Of a DNA stretch of 64,000 nt, positions 46,301 to 56,240 are shown in pieces. The notes under the pieces were generated by a model, which was given only the letters and a program-made list of their open reading frames with translations, was not told the origin of the DNA and did no database searches. Numbering within the stretch: the stretch's first letter is position 1; each line of letters opens with the position of its first letter. The stretch is from Malaya genurostris (taxonomy: Eukaryota; Arthropoda; Insecta; Diptera; Culicidae): NCBI RefSeq assembly GCF_030247185.1, contig NC_080571.1, forward strand, positions 28,374,198 to 28,438,197. The letters run 5' to 3'. Made by a program: the position numbers and the translations under genes.

Positions 46301-48752
46301 TAATGACCAGACTGTATTAAGTAGAATTCCAACGGAGTTGCAAGAGACGTTCGTAAGTTTTGAACACACAGGAATAAATAACACTATACGAACACTTGGC
46401 TTGATTTGGAATCCCCGTGATGATTTCTTCACGTTTTTTGTTCAACCAGTTAACGAAGAAATTTCAACTACTAAACGCAAGGTACTATCTGACATCGGTC
46501 GTCTATTCGATCCTCTTGGTTTTCTTGGACCGATTATCACAGCAGCCAAGTTAATTATGCAGGATATCTGGCGTCTTAGTTTGGATTGGGACGATGAGCT
46601 ACCGGAAGAAGTTTTGCAGGAGTGGACTAGATTCCGTTGTCAGCTGCCGATCGTCAACGAAATACGTAAACCAAGATGCGTGGTCCTGAGTGAAACAAAA
46701 CGGATTGAATTGCATGGCTTTTCAGACGCTTCTAAGCGGGCCTATGGTGCGGTAGTGTACATCAGGTGTATCGCAATTGACGGATCGATTAGTATAAACT
46801 TACTCGCAAGTAAATCTCGCGTCGCTCCCATAAAACCGATTACAATTCCTCGACTTGAATTATGTGGTGTCAAACTCCTAGCAGAACTTGTGACAAAAAC
46901 TATTTCAACGTTGAATATCAAATTTGATGATGTGAAATTATGGTGTGACAGTTCCATCGTTTTGTGTTGGTTGAAAAAACCACCTTCGACGATGAATCAG
47001 TTTGTTTCAAATCGAGTAGCAGCAGTGGTTGAAATGACTAATGCGTTTCAATGGCAGTACGTCCAATCGGCTTTCAATCCTGCTGATGTGATTTCAAGAG
47101 GTGCTTTCCCTGAGGATTTATTCAACAACGAGCTGTGGTGGAATGGTTCACCGAAGTTACAACAACCGATACCAAGAGCAGATGAATCTGAAATTATAAG
47201 AGATTTACCAGAAATGAAACCAGTCAAAACGCTAACAGTCATAAAGGTCAGTTCGATAATCTTAAACCGATTAAGCCATTACCGTAAATTGCAGAGAGCT
47301 TGGGTATACGTACTAAGGTTCATTGACCTTGTCATTCGTAAAAAGCGTAACATTAGTGTTATTAATGCTTTAGAGATGACTAACGCTGAAAGGGCAATAT
47401 TCGTGATAGTTCAAGGAGAAGTGTTCAACGATTTGTTAAGGGAACTACGAGTAAGTTCAACAAGGCGCCATTGTCTATTGAATCTGGCACCGTTTATTGG
47501 AGAAGATGGACTAATACGCGTAGGTGGACGATTGAAGTATTCAGCGATTCCATATGATGGAAGGCATCAAATACTACTTCCGGAGCGACACCATGTCACG
47601 GAGACATTGATTCGACGACTTCATGAAGAGCACTACCACGTTGGTCAAGGAGGCTTGTTAGCGATCGTACGCGAACGTTACTGGCCACTGCGAGCTGAAT
47701 CAGCTATCAGGAGAATTATTTCCAGATGTCTAAAGTGTGCCAAGCACCAACCCATTATCGGCACCCAGTTTATGGGTAACCTTCCGGCGTCTCGTGTGAA
47801 TCCTTCAGCGGTGTTTTCTAAGGTTGGGATCGATTATGCTGGGCCGTTTCTGTTGAAACCTGAAATGCGAAGTACGAAATCATTTAAAGCTTACGTAGTC
47901 GTCTTTGTCTGCATGGCGGTAAAGGCTATTCATTTTGAATTAGTTTCAAACCTGACATCCGATAATTTCATCGCTGCACTTCAACGTTTCGCAAGCCGAC
48001 GTGGTATTCCTTCTGATGTATATTCCGACAATGCAACGTGTTTTATTGGAGCAAATCACCAGCTTGCTGCGTTGAACAATTTGTTTAAGGACCAGCACCA
48101 TATAGAGAGGATGGATGAATTTTGTGCTGTGAAGGGAATCACTTGGCATTTCATTCCTCCCAGAAGCCCTCACTTTGGTGGGATCTGGGAGGCAGGTGTA
48201 AAATCGCTGAAGTATCACATGAAACGGATTGTTGGAGAAACACGAATGACTACAGAAGAAATGAATACTTTCCTTACTCAAACTGAAGCGGTTTTGAACT
48301 CACGTCCCCTTTGCGCGATGTCGGAGGATCCGAATGATTTCGGTATTCTCACACCATCACATTTTTTGATTGGGAGATCAGCGGTTGCTATACCAGAACC
48401 TTCCTATACGTCCGAGAAGATCAATCGATTAAGACGATGGGAGCATATTCAACGAATGCAGCAGCATTTCTGGACTAGGTGGTCAAGGGAGTATTTACAT
48501 CAATTGCAGACTCGTCAGAAATGGCACGGTACAGTAAAGGAGTTCAAGGTTGGAGCACTAGTGCTGTTGGTCGACGAAAACTTACCCCCGCAGAAGTGGC
48601 GGCTAGGAAGAATTGTGAAATTACATCCTGGAGAGGATACGGTCGTTCGAGTGATTACTGTTCGGACCACTGCTGGTGAATTCAAACGAGCCGTAACTAA
48701 AATTGCACTGCTACCATCTGTTGAGCTACAAGTCTCAACGGGGGGTGAATGA
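43392..48752 (+). CDS. BEL/Pao Gag-Pol polyprotein, intact
   Basis: A 1786-residue frame without interruption. Gag occupies about the first 480 residues, with coiled N-terminus and cysteine-rich knuckles (CPCCKEDH ~389, CYNCLKAKH ~422). The aspartic protease has LLDSGSDSNII (~527). Reverse transcriptase has YIDDFL (~932). RNase H begins at HGFSDASKRAYGA (~1107). Integrase has an HH-CC zinc region (~1400-1450) and the catalytic D, D, E in GIDYAGPF (~1478), YSDNATCF (~1543) and GGIWEAGVK (~1597). Gag and Pol are in a single frame, common in this family. The TGA stop coincides with the first bases of the 3' LTR. All catalytic motifs are present, so the copy may be competent. Confidence 0.97.
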   Translation: MSDTETPRRSVEEFTRRNILDALTGEKSATKNNQVISIADQKTAKKKKEERFAMERNLEVLYDRRDMLVDKLLRMNESIRQENVSTHLLQLHLETLQRCVLDYEQTYSDIAMLLPKEERAELRKNYASFEELHNQLYVCLKTKISHTLSAGSPNQVAMQQQPVYVNAQTPQLHAPFPTFDGNPENWYTFKSLFTSIMARYAHETPAMKILHLRNSLLGEAKDKIDQEVVNSNDYNMAWKILTDAYEDRRLIMDMHIDAILNIPKVSKDSRGISISNLVEVSVKHIDALKNHGYPVDELSELIIVNVLYKKLDRDTQEQWELRLGTGNMPVFTEFMDFLREKGRVLIRTTRFQQQSSQQSSVPNKQRQTVNQKQPTLSGSRSFVQTTKEVCPCCKEDHCIYKCAKFHELSVEERKTVISKKNLCYNCLKAKHRVANCPSDQGCKIRGCGRKHHSMLHSSNVHQNSDEPEKVDSSKPAELVAANEKSESEPKATTLCGSIIGRKRQVLLSTAELFLVGRDGMTVKSRALLDSGSDSNIITEKLATKLKLQLQNVDLPISGLNDMQTRVKYIVSTNIVSRVNQFSSSILDFLVVPKVTSNLPVTEVDYRSWSLPSELLLADPSFNVPGEIDVIIGNEIFFDLIKHGRLKLGNDATLTETELGWVVGGSVQTRKSKTIARMCQLSHQEDMLNKTLIRFWEIETVGMESNVSMAEAFVEEHFARTHTRESDGRYTVRLPFHESKPKLGDSYETASKRLDRLLIALAKNPSKREQYFQFMSEYISLGHMEEVNDGSKNGYFIPHHAVYKATSSTTKTRVVFDASASSSTGVSLNDIVMVGPTVQSDLQSIILRFCSHPIVLTADISKMFRQIWIHKDDRKFQKILWVDGNGDRKVYQLKTVTYGVASSPHHATRTLVQLATDEGKDYPLAEQVIRNDSYIDDFLTGGKNADVVVNIYNELSALLKRGGFSAHKFCSNDQTVLSRIPTELQETFVSFEHTGINNTIRTLGLIWNPRDDFFTFFVQPVNEEISTTKRKVLSDIGRLFDPLGFLGPIITAAKLIMQDIWRLSLDWDDELPEEVLQEWTRFRCQLPIVNEIRKPRCVVLSETKRIELHGFSDASKRAYGAVVYIRCIAIDGSISINLLASKSRVAPIKPITIPRLELCGVKLLAELVTKTISTLNIKFDDVKLWCDSSIVLCWLKKPPSTMNQFVSNRVAAVVEMTNAFQWQYVQSAFNPADVISRGAFPEDLFNNELWWNGSPKLQQPIPRADESEIIRDLPEMKPVKTLTVIKVSSIILNRLSHYRKLQRAWVYVLRFIDLVIRKKRNISVINALEMTNAERAIFVIVQGEVFNDLLRELRVSSTRRHCLLNLAPFIGEDGLIRVGGRLKYSAIPYDGRHQILLPERHHVTETLIRRLHEEHYHVGQGGLLAIVRERYWPLRAESAIRRIISRCLKCAKHQPIIGTQFMGNLPASRVNPSAVFSKVGIDYAGPFLLKPEMRSTKSFKAYVVVFVCMAVKAIHFELVSNLTSDNFIAALQRFASRRGIPSDVYSDNATCFIGANHQLAALNNLFKDQHHIERMDEFCAVKGITWHFIPPRSPHFGGIWEAGVKSLKYHMKRIVGETRMTTEEMNTFLTQTEAVLNSRPLCAMSEDPNDFGILTPSHFLIGRSAVAIPEPSYTSEKINRLRRWEHIQRMQQHFWTRWSREYLHQLQTRQKWHGTVKEFKVGALVLLVDENLPPQKWRLGRIVKLHPGEDTVVRVITVRTTAGEFKRAVTKIALLPSVELQVSTGGE
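48740..48749 (+). other. Polypurine tract
   Basis: GGGGGGTGAA immediately precedes the 3' LTR; it is the usual site of plus-strand priming. One T interrupts the purines. Confidence 0.7.
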
Positions 48753-48967
48753 ATTGATGCTTAGAGTGTACATGTTGTGTAACGCAGTTTCTTGATATAA
48801 TTTTTATCTATGAATTTTCTTGCTTGAATTACTTCTAATTTTTCCTGGCAACATTGCTGTAATGAATAAGACAGAATAAAGTTAACCGTTGCGAAGAACG
48901 GACGCTAAGTTGTTTTTTTCACTCTCGCGAAAACCGCAGTCCCAGTACTGAGCTATAGAATTATACA
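48750..48967 (+). repeat. BEL/Pao 3' LTR
   Basis: 218 bp, identical to 42880-43097 by eye; followed by the CATTC duplication. Confidence 0.95.
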
Positions 48968-50282
48968 CATTCTTTGTAATCGCATCACGTAAGAACGGAT
49001 GGACGGATTGAGATGATTTATTTTTGTTTGATCAGTTTTTACCCCCACCGTGTTCGTACATCAAAAAAATTAGGAAAACTTACCGGAAAAGTGGGAAAAC
49101 CCAATAAAGTTATTTTGTATGGACAATGGAATTTTCCATTGAAAAAGTCCTCTATGCTTGCTAGATTGATTGATGTTTGGCGCCCAACAAAATGCTCAGT
49201 ATTTCGCTGTTGAAGAAAAGAATACTAGATCGTTGGAAAATCGTTTGGCGCGCAACGAGTAGATTTGGGTGGAGATTTTACATGCATGATTGATTCGTCA
49301 TTTGGAAACACGTGCTTAATAGGGTATCAAAATCATTACTTGCCAAATGACTGTTTTAGCTATACCGTAAACAGAAGCACAAGTTCTAATGTCATTTACC
49401 AGTAGATGTAGTTAGATGAATTATGTTGGCCATCGTGGGCGTGAGTTGAACAAATAAAATTATGTAACGATTTGTTTACGTATCAATGATAGGATTCTGC
49501 TGTTGAAATAATGAGTTCAGATGAAAATATTTTCCTTGCATTTAGCATGCTGACGTTTGTTCAGCCGATTCGAGTGAGTTTTCAAGAGTGGTTTACTTCA
49601 AAACGGATGGTATTCATGACATTTGTAAGCTGCTTAAGCCAAATCATTTCATTTTCCGAACTTTGGATTACTTGACGAATTACCATATGCGAATCGTGAA
49701 TATCATATCTGAAGGAGAATTCGTGGCATGTAAGAACCATTGGTTGTTAGATCTGCTGTTTTATACATTGGCTTTAATGATAAGAAGAATACTGGTATAA
49801 TCACTCCTCATGTTCACTCCGCTAGAACAGAATATTGATTCTCAGGACTGAATACTAAGCAAACCGATGTGGTGGCTCGACGAATGAGAGGCCTTTTGAT
49901 ACAATTCTTGAACGAATATAGCGTTCATGTCAAAGTTAATGGACACAATATTTAATAAAAGGGTAATTTGAACTTTCGAATGTCCAAGTATTTTTCATTT
50001 TATCGCTAATTCGTTAATCGAAAATTGATCCTGTCATTATCCTGCTACGAACATTCATCAAACACGACTAAGTAATATCATAAGCGGTGAAGTAGGTTAT
50101 GGATAACCGTCCAAAATTAGTTTATTACTTTCGATAATCCCTAAGGATTTGCTATTAAATTTTAAACGTCTTCAGCACAAATAAGTCTTAATTTTCAATG
50201 ATAAACAACAATCCCCGAGGGCTTCTTTTGGAAATTTGTGGGATCAATTTAAAGTATTTATCTTGGTCATCTCTTTTCCATC

Positions 50283-51375
50283 CATTTGTTTATTTGTTTA
50301 TTTGTTTATTTAGGAGCAAGAGAAAAGCCCGCTAGAGCTGAGAATTTTATTCTCCTTTTCCAGCAGGCATAAAACCTTCTCATCTTTTGTATCAACAGAT
50401 AACATTTGTCCACATGATACATAACGAAATCTTAGATTAGCCTTATTTAAACTACAAAGCTAACTAACAACTATTGATATCGTCTAATTATCTTAATAAA
50501 ACTAGCGGGAAAAGATTCGAAGAAAACGGGTTTTAATGGAGTTACGAGATAAATTGAAATCAAATTCATCAGAGCAAGTATTGAATACGCGAAACATACT
50601 CGAAAACGGTTCATTAAAGCCATAGTTAGTTCTAGCACGAGGAATTCTGAGAAAGGGATTAAACCGCAAATTACACTGATGAATGTCAAAACTTAGCTGT
50701 TGTAGGAGATCTGAACAATCAATTCGAGATTGGATGAGGTCCGCGACAAAAACAGCTTTCAGTGTATCACGGCGGACAGTTAGCAAATCGAGAGCGAAGT
50801 AGAGCACAACATAACGATTTCAGGCAGTATATGTTATTGAAATTTTTTGAGATGCGAAAGATGAAACCTAGCATCTTTAATGCCTTAGCGAGGGTATATT
50901 CTATGTGATCTTTGAAACTAAGTCTTGAATCCAATAACACTCCTAGATCCTTAATTGATGTCTCCCGTTTTAGTACAGCTTGCGAAATAGTGGTCGCGGT
51001 TCGTTTACGAGAGAAGGAGATAACGGAGCTTTTAGAGACATTTATAACCATTCTGTTGACGTTGCACCAGTTAGAAATTACATCCAACTGTGACTGCAAG
51101 AAATTTGAGTCACAGATCTTTGATGAGATGAAACAGCTTGAAATCGTCGACGAATGATAGCTTCATACATTGCAATGCGAAATTCAGATCATTTAGATAT
51201 AGCAAAAATATGAATAGTCCTAGATGGCTTCCCTGAGGAATGCCAGAGCTCACGATAAATGATGGAGTAACGCAGTAGCCAATTTTCACGGTCGTACTAC
51301 GACCAGTCGGATATGATTCAATCCAATCCATCATCCCATATGTCAAACCTTTAGTTTTAGATAGATCTACAATCC
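50283..51375 (-). pseudogene. 5'-truncated non-LTR retrotransposon (RT-containing)
   Basis: On the minus strand the RT motifs SSGIPQGSHLGLFIFLLYL and SFVDDFKLF are followed, across a frameshift near 51100, by SIKDLGVLLDSRLSF and YCLKSLCCALLRS, then the C-terminal part down to about 50470. The 3' end is a tandem CAAATAAA tail (50283-50313 on the plus strand reads TTTGTTTATTTG...). The inner Helitron sequence continues on both sides and matches the outer copy, which lacks the insertion. It is homologous to the fragments at 7.7 and 42.1 kb. Confidence 0.82.
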
Positions 51376-52454
51376 CTGTTCAATACACTGACTCGAAGGT
51401 TGAGATGACAATCGGTGCATTTGTTTAGTTTTTGCGTAACAAATAGTTCCACAATAATTCTTGATGATATTTCTTCTTGGGGACGAAGTTAATGTGTTGG
51501 ATATGAATTTGTCGTAATTCGTTTATTGTAAGCCAAGTAATCAGTAAAATAATGGAAAGAAACATTAACGTTTGACAACTCTGCTGTCCGAAAACATAAA
51601 TTTGAAAAAAAAATTTCAGGCGAGACGAAGTTCGACGGGTCAGCTAGTATTTAATAGAATGGTAACTTGAATTTTCGAATGTCCCAGAATTACTCATTTT
51701 ATCTTTCTTTTTTTACAATATCAAACTAACTAGCGATCGTGAGAGGAATGAGAAAGAATATGAAAATGTAGAGCCATAGTACTCAAGGAGCAAAAGGTTT
51801 CTTGCATCTAATCTTTTACCTTCTACCAGAATAGTCCAACTTAGCGATGCGAATCATCCGAGTCGCTGATATGTCAGAAATTTAGTAAATAATTACTGAC
51901 TTACTAGAAGTCATAAATAAACTATATTTTTTGGATCGTTTATTTATACCCGGCTATAACCTAATTTAGGTCGTTCGTCGCGTAATAAAATAAAAAAAAT
52001 GTTTATCGCTAAATTGTTAATCGAATATTGTTCCTGTGATTGTAACGCAACGAACATTCATCAAACACGACTAAATAATATCACCTGACTAGCGAGAAGT
52101 GACGAACTACAAGTCGCGAGGGCAGGTTTTGTAAATTTGCGGAATCAATTTAAAGTAGTCATCTTAGTTATGTTTGCTTCACTTTTTATCTCTTATGTCG
52201 AAATCATTAGTTTGAGAAACCATCGCTGTTTGATGCACTGACTCAAAAGATGATATGGCGATCGGTGCATTCACTCATTTTTTGCGTAACAAAAGCTTTT
52301 AACATATTCACAATATATTTTGATGAATATATAACAGCATAAGACGTTTGACAATTTGCTATCTGAAAACATAAATTCAAAACAATAATTTCTGGCGAGA
52401 CGAAGTTCGACGGGTCAGCTAGTTAATTATAATTAAGCTGCTTCGTTGTGTGTT

Positions 52455-52540
52455 TCACATGCAGGGTGGCTTAATTGGCAAAACTATTTCCTGGAATAGG
52501 AGTAGTTACGTGTTCAAGTCCAATCTCAGAGATAACTATT
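52455..52540 (+). ncRNA. tRNA-like segment, possible SINE head
   Basis: Box A-like TGGCTTAATTGG (52467-52478) and box B-like GTTCAAGTCC (52512-52521) lie 33 bases apart, with a CTATT/AATAG hairpin between them at the anticodon-arm position. No complete acceptor stem is seen, so this is probably a tRNA-derived repeat or decayed tRNA and not an active gene. It sits directly after the outer Helitron. Confidence 0.4.
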
Positions 52541-52639
52541 TCGCAAAATTTTTATTTCGCTGTTACTCTCATCAGTTTTACCTTTCTCTACAGAAAAATA
52601 ATAATAAATTGCTGGTGAAACCGAGCTCAACTCAGCCCG

Positions 52640-52800
52640 ACGAAATCGGAAAATTTATGTGAGTGCACCTTTCAACAAAAAATATTTTACGCTAAATTTT
52701 CTCGGAGATGGCTGAACCGATTTCAACAACTTAAACAAAATTTTCAAACAATTTTACGTTCGCTTCAAACCTACTATTGGATTTCGATCAAGTTCGAAAA
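52640..52800. repeat. Interspersed repeat copy (GAGATGGCTGAACCGATT type)
   Basis: Contains CTCGGAGATGGCTGAACCGA and GGATTTCGATCAAGTTCG. The latter part matches text on the right side of the DD37E element at 61.7-63.0 kb. Confidence 0.65.
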
Positions 52801-52859
52801 TCATAAGGCCGATACTTCAATTTCCGATGATATAATCGCAAAAATGACGTAACCAACAA

Positions 52860-53890
52860 TACGCGTTGTTTTGGCATTAAAAATGCCTTACTCTTCGCTA
52901 TACGGGGCCGGGTGTCAATTAAAAGTTTCAAAACGTTGAACGTTAACTTAAATATGTATGGCAACGTCGTTTCAATATTTCAATAAATGGTTAGAATCGA
53001 CCTATGTTTTCATCCACCAATCCCAGTTGTACAAAATGACGTCAATTTCTTGTTCGGCATAGGAGGCTTTGCGTCATGCATAAAAAACACCGCATCGTTC
53101 TGCGTAGTATGAAGAGAAATCTATAAATATAGGCTGCACAATATTTCTTTGCCTAGTTGATGTTTGACTGTGAATGAAACAAGTAGCTCGTCCAGTGAGC
53201 TGATGACTGGATTGTATATTCGTTCACTCGCTGGATTGTCGCTTTTGCATTATGTGTTGGTGAAATTTCCTGCTGTCTGCGCAACACCGTGTTCGCTTGA
53301 GTATCTTATTTATCATCTAGCTATTGAAGAACCGATTCAGCGTGATTACCGATTCTTTTGAAATATCCCATGCATTTAGCAAATTTTTGGTCGATTTTGC
53401 CATTACAAATGTCTTACTCTTCGCTACACGAGGCTGGGTGTCAATTTAAAACTTGCAAAACTAATCGATTAACATTTTTCTGTCATAATTTTTAACGCTT
53501 ATAACTCAGTCATTTTTTTATGGTTTCATAAAATTCAACAACCAATCGATTCGCAAACATTTAACTTAAACTTATGCGGTAACGTCGTTTAAGTATTTCA
53601 ATTGCACACCATTGAAAATGTGGTTAAAATTGACCTATGTTTTCACGAGCCAATCACAGTAGCAGCGCGTGAATGATGTCATCCTCTAGTCCGATTTGCG
53701 AAGCATGAACTATAGCACAAAAGGGAATCTATAAATATATGCCCGAATACATTTCTGCTTTAGTTAACCCCATGCTGCGAGCAAGCATACCTCGTAGGCC
53801 GGTGAAGGTGTTTGAATAGTGAGTGGATGAAAGTCACATCCATTCGCTCATTGAATAGTCGCTTTTGGATGTGTGCGGTGTGTTCATTAA
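52860..53890. repeat. Imperfect ~500 bp tandem duplication with TATA-box-like motifs
   Basis: Two diverged copies, about 52860-53370 and 53392-53890, share TCTTACTCTTCGCTA..CG..GC.GGGTGTCAAT, ACCTATGTTTTCA, AATCTATAAATATA and the later TATTCGTTCACTCG/CATCCATTCGCTCA region. In each, TATAAATA (53122-53129, 53730-53737) is followed about 30 bases on by a CTAGTTGA/TTAGTTAA initiator-like spot. No open frame follows either. They could be promoter ends of a repeat family. Confidence 0.6.
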
Positions 53891-53893
53891 TAG

Positions 53894-55188
53894 TAACAGA
53901 TCGGCTGAAAAGTTCGTATTGTTTCTATGAGAGAGCGCCACTAGAATTAAATCCATACCATTTTCAGTTAGTACCAACCTTCAAAAGATACGTGTATAAA
54001 TTTGACAGCTGTCTGATTATTAGTTTGTGAGATATTGCATTTTGAGTGAAGCTACTTTTGTTATTGTGAAAAAAATGGAAAAAAGGAATTTCGTGTGTTG
54101 ATGAAACACTACTTTTTGATGAAAAAAAGTGCCGCCGATACCAAAAAATGGCTTGATGAGTGTTATCCAGACTCTGCACCGGGCGAAGCAACAATTCGTA
54201 AGTGGTTTGCAAAATTTCGTACTGGTCATATGAGCACCGAAGACGATGAACGCAGTGGACGTCCAAAAGAGGCTGTTACCGATGAAATCGTAAAAAAAAT
54301 CCACAAAATGATTTTCAATGACCGTAAAGTGAAGTTGATCGAGATAGCTGACACCCTAAAGATATCAAAGAAACGTGTTGAACATATCATTCACGAATAT
54401 TTGGATATGAGAAAGCTTTGTGCAAAATGGGTGCCGCGTGAGCTCACAATCGATCAAAAACAACAACGAATTGATGATTCTGAGCAGTGTTTGGAGCTGT
54501 TATATCGAAATAAAACCGATTTTTTTCGTCGATATATAACAATGGACGAAACATGGCTCCATCACTTCACTCCGGAGTCCAATCGACAGTCAGCTGAGTG
54601 GACTGCACGCGATGAACCGAACCCAAAGCGTGAAAAGACTCAACAATCGGCCGGTAAGGTTATGGCGTCTGTATTTTGGGATTCGCATGGTATAATTTTC
54701 ATCGACTACCTTGAAAAGGGAAAAACCATCAACAGTGACTATTATATAGCGTTATTAGAGCGTTTGAAGGACGAAATTAAAAAAAACGGCCTCATTTGAA
54801 GAAGAAAAATGTTTTGCTTCATCAAGACAATGCACCGTGTCACAAGTCGATGAAAATCATGCTGAAATTGAACGAATTGGGCTTCGAATTGCTCCCTCAT
54901 CCACCGTATTCTCCAGATTTGGCCCCCAGTGACTTTTTCCTGTTCTCAGACCTCAAGAGAATGCTCGCTGGTAAAAAAGTTAGAAGCAATGAAGAGGTAA
55001 TCGCTGAAACTGAGGCCTATTTTGAGGCAAAGGACAAATCATACTACAAAAATGGTATCGAAAAGTTGGAAGATCGCTATAATCGCTGTATCGCCTCTGA
55101 TGGCAATTATGTTGAATAATAAAAACGAATTTTGGCAAAAAAATGTGTGTTTCTAATTAACGATACGAACTTTTCAGCCGAACTGTCA
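53894..55188 (+). mobile_element. Mariner (irritans-like, DD34D) transposon, nearly complete
   Basis: The element runs 53896-55186 (1291 bp). The left repeat is ACAGATCGGCTGAAAAGTTC and the right is its near-complement ending CAGCCGAACTGT. TA is present at the left flank (53894-53895); the right flank reads CA, a one-base change. The length is that of irritans-subfamily mariners such as Himar1. It is inserted at the end of the duplicated TATA-containing repeat. Confidence 0.9.
54075..55119 (+). pseudogene. Mariner transposase, two frameshifts
   Basis: The helix-turn-helix N-terminus (CYPDSAPGEATIRKWFAKF) and WVPRELT linker motif lead to the catalytic triad: TMDETWLHH, LHQDNAPCH and YSPDLAPSDFFLF. 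The last two Asp are 34 residues apart (DD34D). Full length would be about 348 residues. Two single-base losses break it: in the A-run right after the ATG at 54075, and in the A-run at about 54779-54786, where the frame ends at TGA 54797-54799 and resumes for the final third at 54796. Everything else looks well preserved, and similarity to the irritans subfamily is strong (family recognition by motif, no alignment run). Confidence 0.9.
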
Positions 55189-55189
55189 T

Positions 55190-56240
55190 AAAAGAGTTCC
55201 ACAGGCTCACATATACAGAACAATTAGATGCAATATCATATAGTATCAAAGATAAACTCAAGGTAAGCTAACCTTCGGTTAAACACGTATCCTTTGAATA
55301 GGAACCCTTGTAGAATTTGGGTGACCGCCAGTTTCAGTTCAATTATTATTTGTTTCAAAACAATAAGCGTCTGCATTCCGTATATTCCAAATATGCCAAA
55401 GCGAAAATCAATGTAACTAAATATTTTATGCGGACTGTATCACATGCTTTCTTCCTCGTATTGTTGCCATATTATTTTCCGACACTTTTCGAAGATTATC
55501 GACGATTTTGAAGAAGGATCCATAAAATTACACTATTACTAAGTTTACTGGTACAACATTTTTCGTTAAAATGTATAAAATCTTCCCTTGGATCGATTAA
55601 CTGTTTATAAAATTAATAAGTTTGTACGTTTCTCGAAAATTATTATCATCATCGTTTCATTTGTTCAGGTTTAGGTTGTTTGTATCTAAAATTGAACTCT
55701 CAAGTAACTTTGAATTCATCATAATTGACTTCTAGTTAAAGGACGTTATTCAAAAACTTAACAATTTAAAAATTTGTGGAAAGGGATCAAAATTGAATAG
55801 AATCAATTATCAAGAAAGAATCTAATTGTCAATTTTATATCAAACTAGCTCAAGATGGCTCTGTCCTAACGACTAAAGACAATACGTCAATTTGGGTAAT
55901 TTATGGTTATCTCACACTGCTGAAAATTGAATCATAAATTGCTGATCACATTTCCGACTGCACATAGAGAAAGAATTATGTTTTTTGGTTTTGTTCAACT
56001 CGAAAAAAAATTTCAAGAAAAACTTATTTTTGTGCCACATTTTAAATTCGGCTAATTTAGAATTCACTTCAATAAGATTTTCAGGAAAAATCAGTTGAAG
56101 GGGATAAAAGTTGGAGTTAATTATTTCTTGTGCAATCCTCAAATTCAGAACGGCCACGGAACTCATACCAAAACAGTGTACTAATCTCCAGACACATCAC
56201 AAAACTCGATCATTTGACGGAAAGACATTTCTCCCGTCCT
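55190..56240. other. Remainder of the CAF-1 intron, no gene recognised
   Basis: AT-rich sequence between the mariner and CAF-1 exon 2. Frames at 55317-55511 and 56166-55912 (minus) are short and featureless. Confidence 0.5.

Larger units (their letters stand above)
42875..48972 (+). mobile_element. BEL/Pao LTR retrotransposon, structurally complete
   Basis: The element spans 42880-48967 (6088 bp) with 218 bp LTRs beginning TG and ending CA, and a 5 bp target duplication CATTC (42875-42879, 48968-48972). It has one long gag-pol frame, a primer-binding site and a purine tract. By eye the two LTRs are identical, which implies a very recent insertion. It lies in the inner Helitron in the CAF-1 intron, antisense to that gene. 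No env-like frame is present. Confidence 0.95.
42850..51647 (+). mobile_element. Inner Helitron, interrupted by BEL/Pao and a non-LTR fragment
   Basis: Same termini as the outer copy (TC at 42850, CTAG at 51644-51647), inserted between A and T of the outer Helitron. Its 5' 30 bases are cut off by the BEL/Pao element and resume at 48968 with CATTCTTTGTAATCGC, matching the uninterrupted outer copy. A minus-strand non-LTR fragment occupies about 50283-51375. Net length is about 1.6 kb, similar to the outer copy, and no helicase is encoded. Confidence 0.87.
41337..52422 (+). mobile_element. Outer Helitron (non-autonomous), interrupted by an inner Helitron
   Basis: The 5' end is TCTATATATATAAAAATG and the 3' end GACGGGTCAGCTAG. 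The element sits between host A (41336) and T (52423) with no target duplication: exactly Helitron behaviour (5'-TC, 3'-CTAG). It is split at 42849/51648 by a second copy; its own sequence resumes with ATTTAATAGAATGGTAA. It also holds a non-LTR fragment (42120-42800). Net length is roughly 1.6 kb. No Rep/helicase frame is visible, so it needs an enzyme from elsewhere. Confidence 0.87.
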
